Shown: piece after piece, positions 30,418 through 38,600 of the stretch | Layout of the letters: every line of letters starts with the position of its first letter | How positions within the stretch are numbered: the first letter of the stretch is position 1 | Assembly: GCA_000419465.1 (NCBI GenBank) | Contig: ATTB01000004.1 | Span: forward strand, 22,763 to 86,762 | Direction of reading: 5' to 3' | DNA: 64,000 nt | From: an alpha proteobacterium SCGC AAA028-C07 | GTDB taxonomy: Bacteria; Pseudomonadota; Alphaproteobacteria; Pelagibacterales; Pelagibacteraceae | Program-made: the position numbers and the translations under genes | Notes under the pieces: model-generated | Seen by the model: the letters and a program-made list of their open reading frames with translations, nothing else | Databases searched by the model: none | Told to the model about the DNA's origin: nothing

Positions 30418-30917
30418 AAAAAAATAATTCAGCATTTACTTTAATTGAGCTTTTAGTTGTCGTAGCTATAATTGGAATCTTGGCTGCGGTTGGAATTACT
30501 CAGTTTGGTGGATTTACGGAAAGCGCTAAGATTGCAGCTGTTAAAGCAAATGAGAAAACGGCCGCAAGTTATATTAGAAATACACTGATGAAATGTGAAT
30601 TTCAAAGTACAGTGGTTATTGAAACTTATGGTTCCATTGATTGTAAAGCAGTACAACATCATTCAGCAATTTCACCAATGCTTGCAGTTTTTAATAGTTA
30701 TCTACTTCCAAAATTTGGAAAAAACCCCTTTGACAGTTCATTAAATGCAATCGTTGTTTCAGGACAAGGCCAGGTTAATGGAATGCTTTCTTTAGATTAT
30801 GGTCGCCCTGATCAGTGTGATGGTAGAAGATGGTGCTTAAGATTAGTTGCATGGCTATCGAACGGCTATCCAAATGGACGAAATGATACTCAATTTTATT
30901 TTCCAAATTGGAACTAA
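30414..30917 (+). CDS. Type IV pilin-like protein, array 2 gene 6
   Basis: SAFTLIELLVVVAIIGILAAVGITQFGGFTESAKIAAVK. Confidence 0.93.
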   Translation: MKKNNSAFTLIELLVVVAIIGILAAVGITQFGGFTESAKIAAVKANEKTAASYIRNTLMKCEFQSTVVIETYGSIDCKAVQHHSAISPMLAVFNSYLLPKFGKNPFDSSLNAIVVSGQGQVNGMLSLDYGRPDQCDGRRWCLRLVAWLSNGYPNGRNDTQFYFPNWN

Positions 30918-31402
30918 TGAAAAATAAAAGTGCCTTTACTCTTATAGAGCTTTTAGTTGTTGTAGCAATAATTGGAATTTTGGCTGCGGTTGGGGTTGTT
31001 TCATTCGGTGGATTTACTCAGAGTGCAAAAATTAATGTCGTAAAATCTAATCATAATTCAATCATTAAATATTTAAATACTGAGATTAAAAGATGTCAGA
31101 TTCAAAGTAGCATCCAACTCAAATCCATGGGAAATAGCCAAAATATAAATGTTATCCCTTGCTCTAAATCAACGACAGATACAGCTACTTTTTTTAGAGC
31201 TGTTCAGGATCATTTAAATAACGAGGGCTTTAAAAATCCTTACAAAAATTCAGAAGTAGCCTTTTTTTCATCAGGTGGTAATAGCCTTGGTAGGACAGTT
31301 GGCATTTCATATTCCGGAAACTTAATTACGGTAAATTCCTCTTATAATAACTCAAGTGGAAACTTAGAAATCATTACATCAACAGTTACTGATGAAAGAT
31401 AA
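30917..31402 (+). CDS. Type IV pilin-like protein, array 2 gene 7 (C-terminal TDER)
   Basis: SAFTLIELLVVVAIIGILAAVGVVSFGGFTQSAKINVVK...STVTDER; TAATG start preferred over 30908. Confidence 0.93.
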   Translation: MKNKSAFTLIELLVVVAIIGILAAVGVVSFGGFTQSAKINVVKSNHNSIIKYLNTEIKRCQIQSSIQLKSMGNSQNINVIPCSKSTTDTATFFRAVQDHLNNEGFKNPYKNSEVAFFSSGGNSLGRTVGISYSGNLITVNSSYNNSSGNLEIITSTVTDER

Positions 31403-31925
31403 AGCTAAAGCGTTTACTCTTATAGAACTTTTAGTTGTTGTAGCTATTATTGGAATATTAGCTGCAGTTGGAGTTGTTGCTTATAATGGGTATACGGAAT
31501 CAGCTAAAAAAAAAGTTACTATAGCTAATCACTCAATAATTTATAGAACTATGCTTAATGAAATTAAAAAATGTGAAATTAATGGCTCAGGAGGATTATT
31601 AAACTTAAATGGAACAAATTTACTTCAATGTTCAGATATTTTGTCATCAACTAATAATTATGGAAAAGTAACAACTGCGATGAGCACATACTTTAGATCT
31701 GCAATTAAAAATTCCTATAACTCCAAAATTCCATCAACTTTTTATGGAAGATATCAAGGCTCATGCGTTGCAAGCGGTAGTCAACCGTCTACTTGGGAAG
31801 GTTTAAATGAACAAGGAGTTCATCATGTTGCAATGGGATGGGAAAGTAATAGAATAATACTTTACATTGATTCATGCATTGAGGCTTCCGGCTCAGCTGA
31901 AACTAAAATATACTATGTGAAATGA
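31392..31925 (+). CDS. Type IV pilin-like protein, array 2 gene 8
   Basis: KAFTLIELLVVVAIIGILAAVGVVAYNGYTESAKKK; overlaps upstream gene by 11 nt. Confidence 0.93.
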   Translation: MKDKAKAFTLIELLVVVAIIGILAAVGVVAYNGYTESAKKKVTIANHSIIYRTMLNEIKKCEINGSGGLLNLNGTNLLQCSDILSSTNNYGKVTTAMSTYFRSAIKNSYNSKIPSTFYGRYQGSCVASGSQPSTWEGLNEQGVHHVAMGWESNRIILYIDSCIEASGSAETKIYYVK

Positions 31926-32038
31926 CAAAAATTCAATTTTTTACTCCTGACTTTGAAGCTGTGTATGAGAAGGGTGTTTTGTTTGTTAAATATTGTTACT
32001 ACGGACTAATTCAAATTGTCAGCACTATTAATTTTTAA
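31922..32038 (+). CDS. 38-aa ORF translationally coupled to last pilin (not in track)
   Basis: ATGA overlap with pilin stop; MTKIQFFTPDFEAVYEKGVLFVKYCYYGLIQIVSTINF*. Confidence 0.35.
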   Translation: MTKIQFFTPDFEAVYEKGVLFVKYCYYGLIQIVSTINF

Positions 32039-32050
32039 TTATTAAAAATT
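32030..32050 (+). terminator. Candidate terminator of pilin array 2
   Basis: Perfect AATTTTTAA-TTA-TTAAAAATT inverted repeat (AT only, weak). Confidence 0.3.
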
Positions 32051-32088
32051 ATACTTGAAAATATTTAGTCCATTCCTATTTATTTTAT

Positions 32089-32499
32089 ATGGTTTCAGAT
32101 AAAAATGAATATTCAGGGTGGGCTGGGGTTAAGAAATTAGCCAAGGAACTAGATTATAGTTGGTTTGATGTTTGCGAGATCATATGGAAAACTAAATATC
32201 ATAAACAACCATCACTAAAAGAATTACTATTATTTTCAGTCATTAGAAAAAATTTAATTCAAATTGAAAAAAACAAGCAAGTCGTAGACCTTTCTGGAAA
32301 TCCGGTTGCTCGAAAAGAAGGCGAGGAAGATATTCATTACGCTATTCGAACAGATTTAGATTATTTTAAACAATATTACGATATCAAGAAAAAATGGAGC
32401 AAGGATCCTAATTTCTACAAATCTTTAAGACAAAAATATAAACTTTTATACAAAAGATTTGCGAAAGAGATCAATAGTAATGCGGTTATAATAGGTTGA
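32089..32499 (+). CDS. Hypothetical protein
   Basis: 136 aa ORF, basic, no recognised family. Confidence 0.5.
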   Translation: MVSDKNEYSGWAGVKKLAKELDYSWFDVCEIIWKTKYHKQPSLKELLLFSVIRKNLIQIEKNKQVVDLSGNPVARKEGEEDIHYAIRTDLDYFKQYYDIKKKWSKDPNFYKSLRQKYKLLYKRFAKEINSNAVIIG

Positions 32500-32580
32500 T
32501 TGCACAGATCGATCTGGGCCAGTGAAAAATTTTTTTTTCTTTGTTATTTTATTCAAATAAAAAATAAAAAAGGAGAAAAA

Positions 32581-33153
32581 ATGTTAAAAGAAAAAGTTAA
32601 TGGCACCTCTTTCAAAAGAGTTAATGCAAATAGAGAGAATGCTAAAAAAAGTACAGGACCTAAAACTGCAAGTGGCAAATTTAGATCTTGTCGTAATGCA
32701 TTAAAACACGGCCTTGATTCTAGAAAACATCTAATTATTGGCGAAGATGTTAAAGAATTTCAGGAAATGAAAGAATCTTACATTAAAATGTTAGAGCCTT
32801 CTAATATTCTTGAAGTTGAAGAATGCATGCAGATTATTGCAATGAGTTGGAAGATTAGAAGATTTTCTGTTGTTGAAACAGGTCTTTATAATCAAGACAT
32901 GATGCAACAATTAAAAAATAGTACCAATGAGATTTCTGCAATTTTACTAAAACGACCTGATTTCGAAAGTATTGCAAAGGAGCTTGATCAAGTTCCAGAA
33001 CTGCAAGGTCTTGCATTTAGAAGGGATTGTAAGGAAGAAAATGCAAATATTAAACTGAATACGATGTATGTCAGATTAATAATTACTCGAAATAAATTTC
33101 TTGAGAATTATTTTGCAAGAAAAAATTGGAATAACAATAAAAAAATACATTAA
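32581..33153 (+). CDS. Basic protein with N-A-x-KSTGPKTxxGKxxSxxNALKHGL motif, unknown function
   Basis: RVNANRENAKKSTGPKTASGKFRSCRNALKHGL; AAGGAG upstream of ATG 32581, preferred over 32500. Confidence 0.7.
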   Translation: MLKEKVNGTSFKRVNANRENAKKSTGPKTASGKFRSCRNALKHGLDSRKHLIIGEDVKEFQEMKESYIKMLEPSNILEVEECMQIIAMSWKIRRFSVVETGLYNQDMMQQLKNSTNEISAILLKRPDFESIAKELDQVPELQGLAFRRDCKEENANIKLNTMYVRLIITRNKFLENYFARKNWNNNKKIH

Positions 33154-33162
33154 GGAGGATTT

Positions 33163-33627
33163 GTGAAAAAATTATATTTTAGTGAAAGAGAAAAAAGACT
33201 TTCTAGTTCATTCTCTAAAAAGAATGACTATTACAAAGACTGTTATTTAGGCGAAACGAAGCCAATATTAGATCGTAAAATCAAAGACTTAGAAAAAAAG
33301 ATGATTGATGATTGTAAGGTTCAATTAAAAGCTTCAAAAAATAAAACAGAACAAGAATGGCTTAAAAACTTCATTATTACCTTTGAAGAACCTAATCATG
33401 TTGTTGAAAAGGAAATGGTTCCTGAAGTTAATAAAGTAGTTGAAGAAAAATTTGTTAAAAAGGTTGAAGTGAAGAAAAAAGAACCTTTTGTCTTTAAAAC
33501 AGAGCGTCCTAGGATTAATACCAGTCGATATGTGTATTGGTGTAATCCTTATGAACCGATTAACAGAGGTAAACTTGGAAGTACGCAGAGTTGGAGAAAA
33601 GAGAAAAAATTTCCAGTTTATTATTGA
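33163..33627 (+). CDS. Hypothetical charged protein
   Basis: 154 aa; GGAGG upstream of GTG start; Lys/Glu-rich. Confidence 0.5.
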   Translation: MKKLYFSEREKRLSSSFSKKNDYYKDCYLGETKPILDRKIKDLEKKMIDDCKVQLKASKNKTEQEWLKNFIITFEEPNHVVEKEMVPEVNKVVEEKFVKKVEVKKKEPFVFKTERPRINTSRYVYWCNPYEPINRGKLGSTQSWRKEKKFPVYY

Positions 33628-33740
33628 GGAAATTTAAGAATCACATTAGAGTGATACTTACTAATAAGGCGAACTTTGTAATGGGAAGCTGCATTTAGTG
33701 AGTGTCCTCTGTCTCTCTTTATCATTTTCCCTTAATTTTT

Positions 33741-34634
33741 ATGACTGAAATAGTAATTATTATTACCTGTGCCGTTGTTGTTGCATTTATTGCTTATAAT
33801 TTTTTTAAAGGCAAAAGTGGTGGTGACAATAATTTATTAAGTTCACAGCTTGCAGATTTAATTGTTAGGTTTTCTAAAGTTGAGGAGGCGACAAAGAATA
33901 TTTCAAGTACACAAGCTTCAATTGATAATACCTTTAAAAGTTTTGAAGGGATGTTGAATGATAGGCAAGAGCGAGGTGCTTTTTCTGAGACGGAACTTGA
34001 AAAATTATTAAAAGATAGACTTCCTTCACAGTATTTAAAATTTCAACACACTTTAAGTAATAACAAGCGAGTGGATTGCTTAATTGATTTAGGTGAAAAT
34101 TCGCAAAAGATTGGAATCGATTCAAAGTTTGTTTTGGATAATTATAAATATCTTCGCTCCGCTAAAACTGATGAAGAGATTAAGAAATATAAGAAATTAT
34201 TCGAAGATGATGTTGTTAATAACATTAAGAAGATCTCAAGCGATTACATAATTAGTGGCGAAACCACACCTCATGCCATTATGTTCATAAGATCAGAGGC
34301 AGTTTACCGTGAGATTAGTGAAAGTAATTTAATAAGTAAGGGCTTAGAGAAAAATGTTCTTATTGTTTCTCCAAGTTTACTTTGGGGATTACTAAATACT
34401 CTTCGCATGTTTTTAAAAGATTCTGAGATGAGTAAAAAAGCCCAAGTCGTTATTAAAGAAATTGGAATTATAGGCAAAGATATTGGTCGTTTAGCAGAGA
34501 GAGTCGCCGATGTTGAGAATAGATTTAATCAAGTATCACAACAGTTTAGAGGCATTAAAGTTTCTGCAGATAAAATTCAAAGCAGAGCTGAAAAGATTCA
34601 GGAATTAGAATCTAAGGATGAGATTACTAAATGA
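33741..34634 (+). CDS. rmuC: RmuC-family DNA recombination protein
   Basis: KFQHTLSNNKRVDCLIDLGENSQKIGIDSKFVLDNY..PHAIMFIRSEAVYREI; ATG at 33741 preferred. Confidence 0.8.
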   Translation: MTEIVIIITCAVVVAFIAYNFFKGKSGGDNNLLSSQLADLIVRFSKVEEATKNISSTQASIDNTFKSFEGMLNDRQERGAFSETELEKLLKDRLPSQYLKFQHTLSNNKRVDCLIDLGENSQKIGIDSKFVLDNYKYLRSAKTDEEIKKYKKLFEDDVVNNIKKISSDYIISGETTPHAIMFIRSEAVYREISESNLISKGLEKNVLIVSPSLLWGLLNTLRMFLKDSEMSKKAQVVIKEIGIIGKDIGRLAERVADVENRFNQVSQQFRGIKVSADKIQSRAEKIQELESKDEITK

Positions 34635-36055
34635 ACTACGTATTCTACGATTTTGAAACTTCTGGAAGATCAAGTTCTTGGGATCAGATTATTGAAGTAG
34701 GTGCTGTATTAGTTAATGATGATTTTCAAGTTTTAGCAGATCCACTCAATATTAGATGTTCATTAAAGCCAGGTCTTGTACCAGAGCCTTATGCATTAAT
34801 TGTAAATAATACGACACCACAAATTCTTAGAAAAACAAATTTATCTCATTACGGGATGCTGTCACAAATGGTTGAGCAATTTAATAAATGGTCGCCTGCA
34901 GTATTTGTTGGATATAATTCCATTTCATTTGACGAAGAATTTCTTCGCAAAAGTTTATTTAAAACTTTAAATGAACCTTATCTAACTCAGTATTCTGGAA
35001 ATAAACGTGGTGACATTTTAGGTTTAATTAGAACCGCACATTTGTATTACCCTGATTGCATCAAAACCCCAATGAGTGACAAAGGGAATGCAGTATTTAA
35101 ATTATCTGAGCTTACGGAGATGAATGGAATTAAACATGATAACGCACACAGCGCCTTATCAGATGTAATGGCAACTATTGGTATTGCACAAATTATAAAA
35201 GATAAAGCTCCATCTGTTTGGAAGGCAAGTTTGATGACAACCTCAAAAACCGAAGTGAATGCTATTGTTGAAAAAGAGAAAATATTTTGTGTAAATGAAT
35301 ATTTCTATGGTAAGGCTCGTCCCTTTGCTGTCACATTTGTTTGCTTTCATCCAAAATATAACTGGCCACAATGTTTTGATTTAAAAAGTGATCCAAGTAC
35401 TTATTTAAAAATGCCCTACACTCAGTTGAAGGAAGAATTAAAAAAGAGTCCAAAAGTTATTCGTAGCATTAAGAATAATAAACATCCTGTGATTATGAGT
35501 CCAAATTATGCAATAAACTTTGAAGGATACAAACAACTTGGTGCTGATAAATTATTAGAGCGAGCAAATATGATTCAATCTAATAAAGAATTTAAAGATA
35601 AAGTTACTAAAATTTTAAGTGAAGAAGCAGATGATAAAGAAGCTTTAGATTCACAAGTTGGTGTTATGGCGGAGGAATCTATTTATGCTGGAGGATTTGC
35701 AAAACCAGAAGATCAAAAGATGATGGTGGATTTTCATAAATCTGATTGGAAAAGTAAACTTGGACTGAGCGAAAAATTTAAAGATGAAAGATTTTCATAC
35801 TTTGCAAAAAGGTTAATTTATGAGGAAAACCCTGAAGTTTTAGGCAAAGACGAGTATAAAAAAATACATCGTGCAATAGCAGGACAAATTTTAAGTACTA
35901 ACGATGAGAAGTGGAACACAGTTCCTAAAGCATTTAAGGATATTGATGATTTGCGAGTTAAATATGATGAACTTAAGGATGAAAAAACTTTAGGTATGCT
36001 TAATGATTTAAGTGAATATATCGAGGAAATTCAAACAAAATATGAGAGTGCTTAG
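34631..36055 (+). CDS. sbcB: Exodeoxyribonuclease I
   Basis: FYDFETSGRSSSWDQIIEVGAVLV, VGYNSISFDEEFLRKSLF, HDNAHSALSDVMATIGIAQII. Confidence 0.92.
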   Translation: MNYVFYDFETSGRSSSWDQIIEVGAVLVNDDFQVLADPLNIRCSLKPGLVPEPYALIVNNTTPQILRKTNLSHYGMLSQMVEQFNKWSPAVFVGYNSISFDEEFLRKSLFKTLNEPYLTQYSGNKRGDILGLIRTAHLYYPDCIKTPMSDKGNAVFKLSELTEMNGIKHDNAHSALSDVMATIGIAQIIKDKAPSVWKASLMTTSKTEVNAIVEKEKIFCVNEYFYGKARPFAVTFVCFHPKYNWPQCFDLKSDPSTYLKMPYTQLKEELKKSPKVIRSIKNNKHPVIMSPNYAINFEGYKQLGADKLLERANMIQSNKEFKDKVTKILSEEADDKEALDSQVGVMAEESIYAGGFAKPEDQKMMVDFHKSDWKSKLGLSEKFKDERFSYFAKRLIYEENPEVLGKDEYKKIHRAIAGQILSTNDEKWNTVPKAFKDIDDLRVKYDELKDEKTLGMLNDLSEYIEEIQTKYESA

Positions 36056-36110
36056 TTGACAATTTATTAATGATTACTATTCTTAAATTATAACAACCTT
36101 TAGAGATTCT

Positions 36111-36431
36111 ATGGCAACAATTAAAACAACAGATGAAAGTTTTGACCAAGTCGTTTTAAAAAGCGACAAACCTTTTGTACAACGTTTTACAGCAGAGTGG
36201 TGTGGACCATGTAAAATGATAGCTCCTTTGCTTGAAGAGTTATCAGATGAGTTGAAAGATAAAGTTTTATTTGGGAGTCATAACATTGATGATGAACCAA
36301 ATACTCCAACAAAATTTGGAGTACGCGGTATCCCGACTATGTTGTTGTTTAAAGGTGGTAAGGTAGTGGACACTAAAGTTGGTGCATCTTCAAAGCAACA
36401 AATCAAAGATTGGATTTTATCTAAGATCTAA
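36111..36431 (+). CDS. trxA: Thioredoxin
   Basis: AEWCGPCKMIAPLLEEL..GVRGIPTMLLFKGG. Confidence 0.97.
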   Translation: MATIKTTDESFDQVVLKSDKPFVQRFTAEWCGPCKMIAPLLEELSDELKDKVLFGSHNIDDEPNTPTKFGVRGIPTMLLFKGGKVVDTKVGASSKQQIKDWILSKI

Positions 36432-37717
36432 TTAAGATTTAAAACTTCACCCATTAAATACAGCGATCCTGTAATGATGATGATTGCATTAGGATCTTCA
36501 TTTGCAATTTCATGAAGCGCTTCCGTTATTCCTTTTGAGGTATTTGCTTTAATACCAAATTCATTTGCAACCTTTGCTAAAACTTTTGGATCTTGAGAAT
36601 TATCCTGATTTGGAATTGATATTGTTTTAAGTGCAGTGATAGTGGATGAGAAATGTTTTAGAAAAACTTTTGGATCTTTTGTATTTAACATTCCAAGTAT
36701 CATATAAATCTTTTTATTTTTTAAAGTTTCAAGAAATTTATTAACTGCATCTGCTGCAGCCTCATTGTGAGCGCCATCGAGGTAAAGTTGATTATTTGGA
36801 TTAATATATTCTAATAATTTTCCTTTTGTGATCTTTTCTAGCCTTGCTCTATGCTTTGTATTTTTTAATGCTTGATTTACTTTTTTTGCATCTAGTTTCT
36901 TTAGTATTTTTTGCGCTGCTGCAATTGCAGTTCCAGCATTAATGAGTTGATGATCACCTTGTAAACTTGGTAAATCTAAATCAAATAGAGATTGATCATC
37001 TTGATAAATAAATCTGCCATTTTCTTTACTTACCTGAAAATCTTCACCAAAAATAAATCTTGGAGAACTATTCTTTTCTGTTTCTTTATCGATTTGTTTT
37101 AAAACTTGAGATGATTGTTTTGCAATTATTATCTGCGTGTCTTGCTTTAATATTCCACATTTTTCTGCTGTAATTTTCTCTAAGGTATCACCTAAAAATT
37201 CCATATGATCATAACTTATTGGAGTTATGATTTGTGCAATAGGATCGTTAATAACTGCTGTGGTATCTAATCGTCCACCAAGTCCACATTCTAATATTGT
37301 GTAATCTGCAGGCTGTTTTTGAAATGCAAGGTATGTTGCAGACGTTGTTGCCTCAAAAAAGGTTAAAGATAAGTTATTTTTTTGAATGTTTTCCATGGTC
37401 TGTTTTAAGACTTCATTGAGTAATTCATCGCTAATTTCTTTATCTTTTAAGATGATCCGTTCATTAAATCTTTGCAGATGTGGAGAGACATACATGTTCA
37501 CAGACTTTCCATGATGTTCAAGAATAGATTTTAAGAATGCACAAGTTGAGCCTTTGCCTTTGGTGCCAACACAATTGATAACGTTTTTTAATTTATCTTG
37601 TGGGTTGTTAAGTTTTTGAAGAAGAATTTTTATTCTATCTAAAGATAGATCTATTTTTTTAGGATGTAGGCTGAGTAATTGATCCAAGAGGACTTTGTTG
37701 CTGTTCACTGACGGCAT
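36428..37717 (-). CDS. folC: Folylpolyglutamate synthase / dihydrofolate synthase
   Basis: LLSLHPKKIDLSLDRI, GTKGKGSTCAFL, ILECGLGGRLDTTAV. Confidence 0.95.
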   Translation of the reverse strand: MPSVNSNKVLLDQLLSLHPKKIDLSLDRIKILLQKLNNPQDKLKNVINCVGTKGKGSTCAFLKSILEHHGKSVNMYVSPHLQRFNERIILKDKEISDELLNEVLKQTMENIQKNNLSLTFFEATTSATYLAFQKQPADYTILECGLGGRLDTTAVINDPIAQIITPISYDHMEFLGDTLEKITAEKCGILKQDTQIIIAKQSSQVLKQIDKETEKNSSPRFIFGEDFQVSKENGRFIYQDDQSLFDLDLPSLQGDHQLINAGTAIAAAQKILKKLDAKKVNQALKNTKHRARLEKITKGKLLEYINPNNQLYLDGAHNEAAADAVNKFLETLKNKKIYMILGMLNTKDPKVFLKHFSSTITALKTISIPNQDNSQDPKVLAKVANEFGIKANTSKGITEALHEIANEDPNAIIIITGSLYLMGEVLNLN

Positions 37718-38600
37718 TTATTTCACTGTTGAAGTACTTATTTTTATTAGTAAGTTGCGATATTAAAGTACTTATGACTTTTGGTAAATCTTTTCTTTGA
37801 ACAACCAAATCTATCTGGCCTTTCTCTTGTAAATATTCTGCTGTTTGAAATTCTGGTGGAAGTTCTTCTCTAACCGTCTCTTTAATAACTCTAGCACCCG
37901 CAAACGCAATTAGTGCTTTTGGTTCTGCAATGTTAATATCTCCAAGAAGTGCTATAGATGCTGTAGTTCCACCAGTTGTCGGATCAAGACAAACTGAAAT
38001 GAATGGAAGTTTTTCTTGTTTTAATGAATTGATAGCCACAATCATTCTTGGCATTTGCATTAATGAAAAGTTAGATTCTTGCATTCTCATTCCACCACTT
38101 GTTGAAAAGAAAACGTAGGCAAGTTTATTAGCATAAGCAAATTCAGCTCCTGCAACAAAAGCTTCACCTGCAGCGCGTCCTACAGATCCGCCCATAAAAT
38201 TAAAATTCATTGCACCTGCAACTAGATAAACGTTATTTACTTTGCCCGTTGCAAGCACTACCGAGTCATGTTGACCAGTATCTTCTCGAGCTTGTTTCAA
38301 TCTCGTTCCATAACTTTTTGAATCTGTAAAAAGAAGTGGATCATCGATTGCTGGAAGCATTGGAGATATTTCTTGGTATTGTCCTTCATCAAATAAAATT
38401 TGAAATCTTTCTTTAGGTTCGATGCGATGATGTTTGTTACATTTATTACAAACAAATAAATTTTCTTTTAAATCTTGTTTGTAAAGAACTGCACCACAAG
38501 AACAATTTTCCCACAATTTTCCTTCAGGGCCAATCTTTACACGGAATAGATTTTTAATTTTTGGTTTAATCCGTTTAAATTTATCTGTAATCCAGTTCAT
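37659..38600 (-). CDS. accD: Acetyl-CoA carboxylase carboxyltransferase subunit beta
   Basis: CSCGAVLYKQDLKENLFVCNKCNKHHRI zinc ribbon, FFSTSGGMRMQESNFSLMQM. Confidence 0.96.
   Translation of the reverse strand: MNWITDKFKRIKPKIKNLFRVKIGPEGKLWENCSCGAVLYKQDLKENLFVCNKCNKHHRIEPKERFQILFDEGQYQEISPMLPAIDDPLLFTDSKSYGTRLKQAREDTGQHDSVVLATGKVNNVYLVAGAMNFNFMGGSVGRAAGEAFVAGAEFAYANKLAYVFFSTSGGMRMQESNFSLMQMPRMIVAINSLKQEKLPFISVCLDPTTGGTTASIALLGDINIAEPKALIAFAGARVIKETVREELPPEFQTAEYLQEKGQIDLVVQRKDLPKVISTLISQLTNKNKYFNSEINAVSEQQQSPLGSITQPTS

Noticed and set aside
31506-31514. A9 tract in a pilin gene (and similar A8-A9 tracts at pilT and pilX starts) as phase-variation slippage sites
   Set aside because: Homopolymer A tracts of this length are expected in such an AT-rich genome; all frames are intact and there is no enrichment I can demonstrate.
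16120-31925. Repeated FTLIELLVVVAIIGILAAVG-coding segments considered as a CRISPR or intergenic repeat array
   Set aside because: Repeats are protein-coding, irregularly spaced by ~500 nt, and differ at synonymous sites.
32505-32516. CAGATCGATCTG palindrome as a transposon or integration end
   Set aside because: Single copy seen, no transposase or flanking direct repeats found; mentioned only as context for the orphan ORFs.
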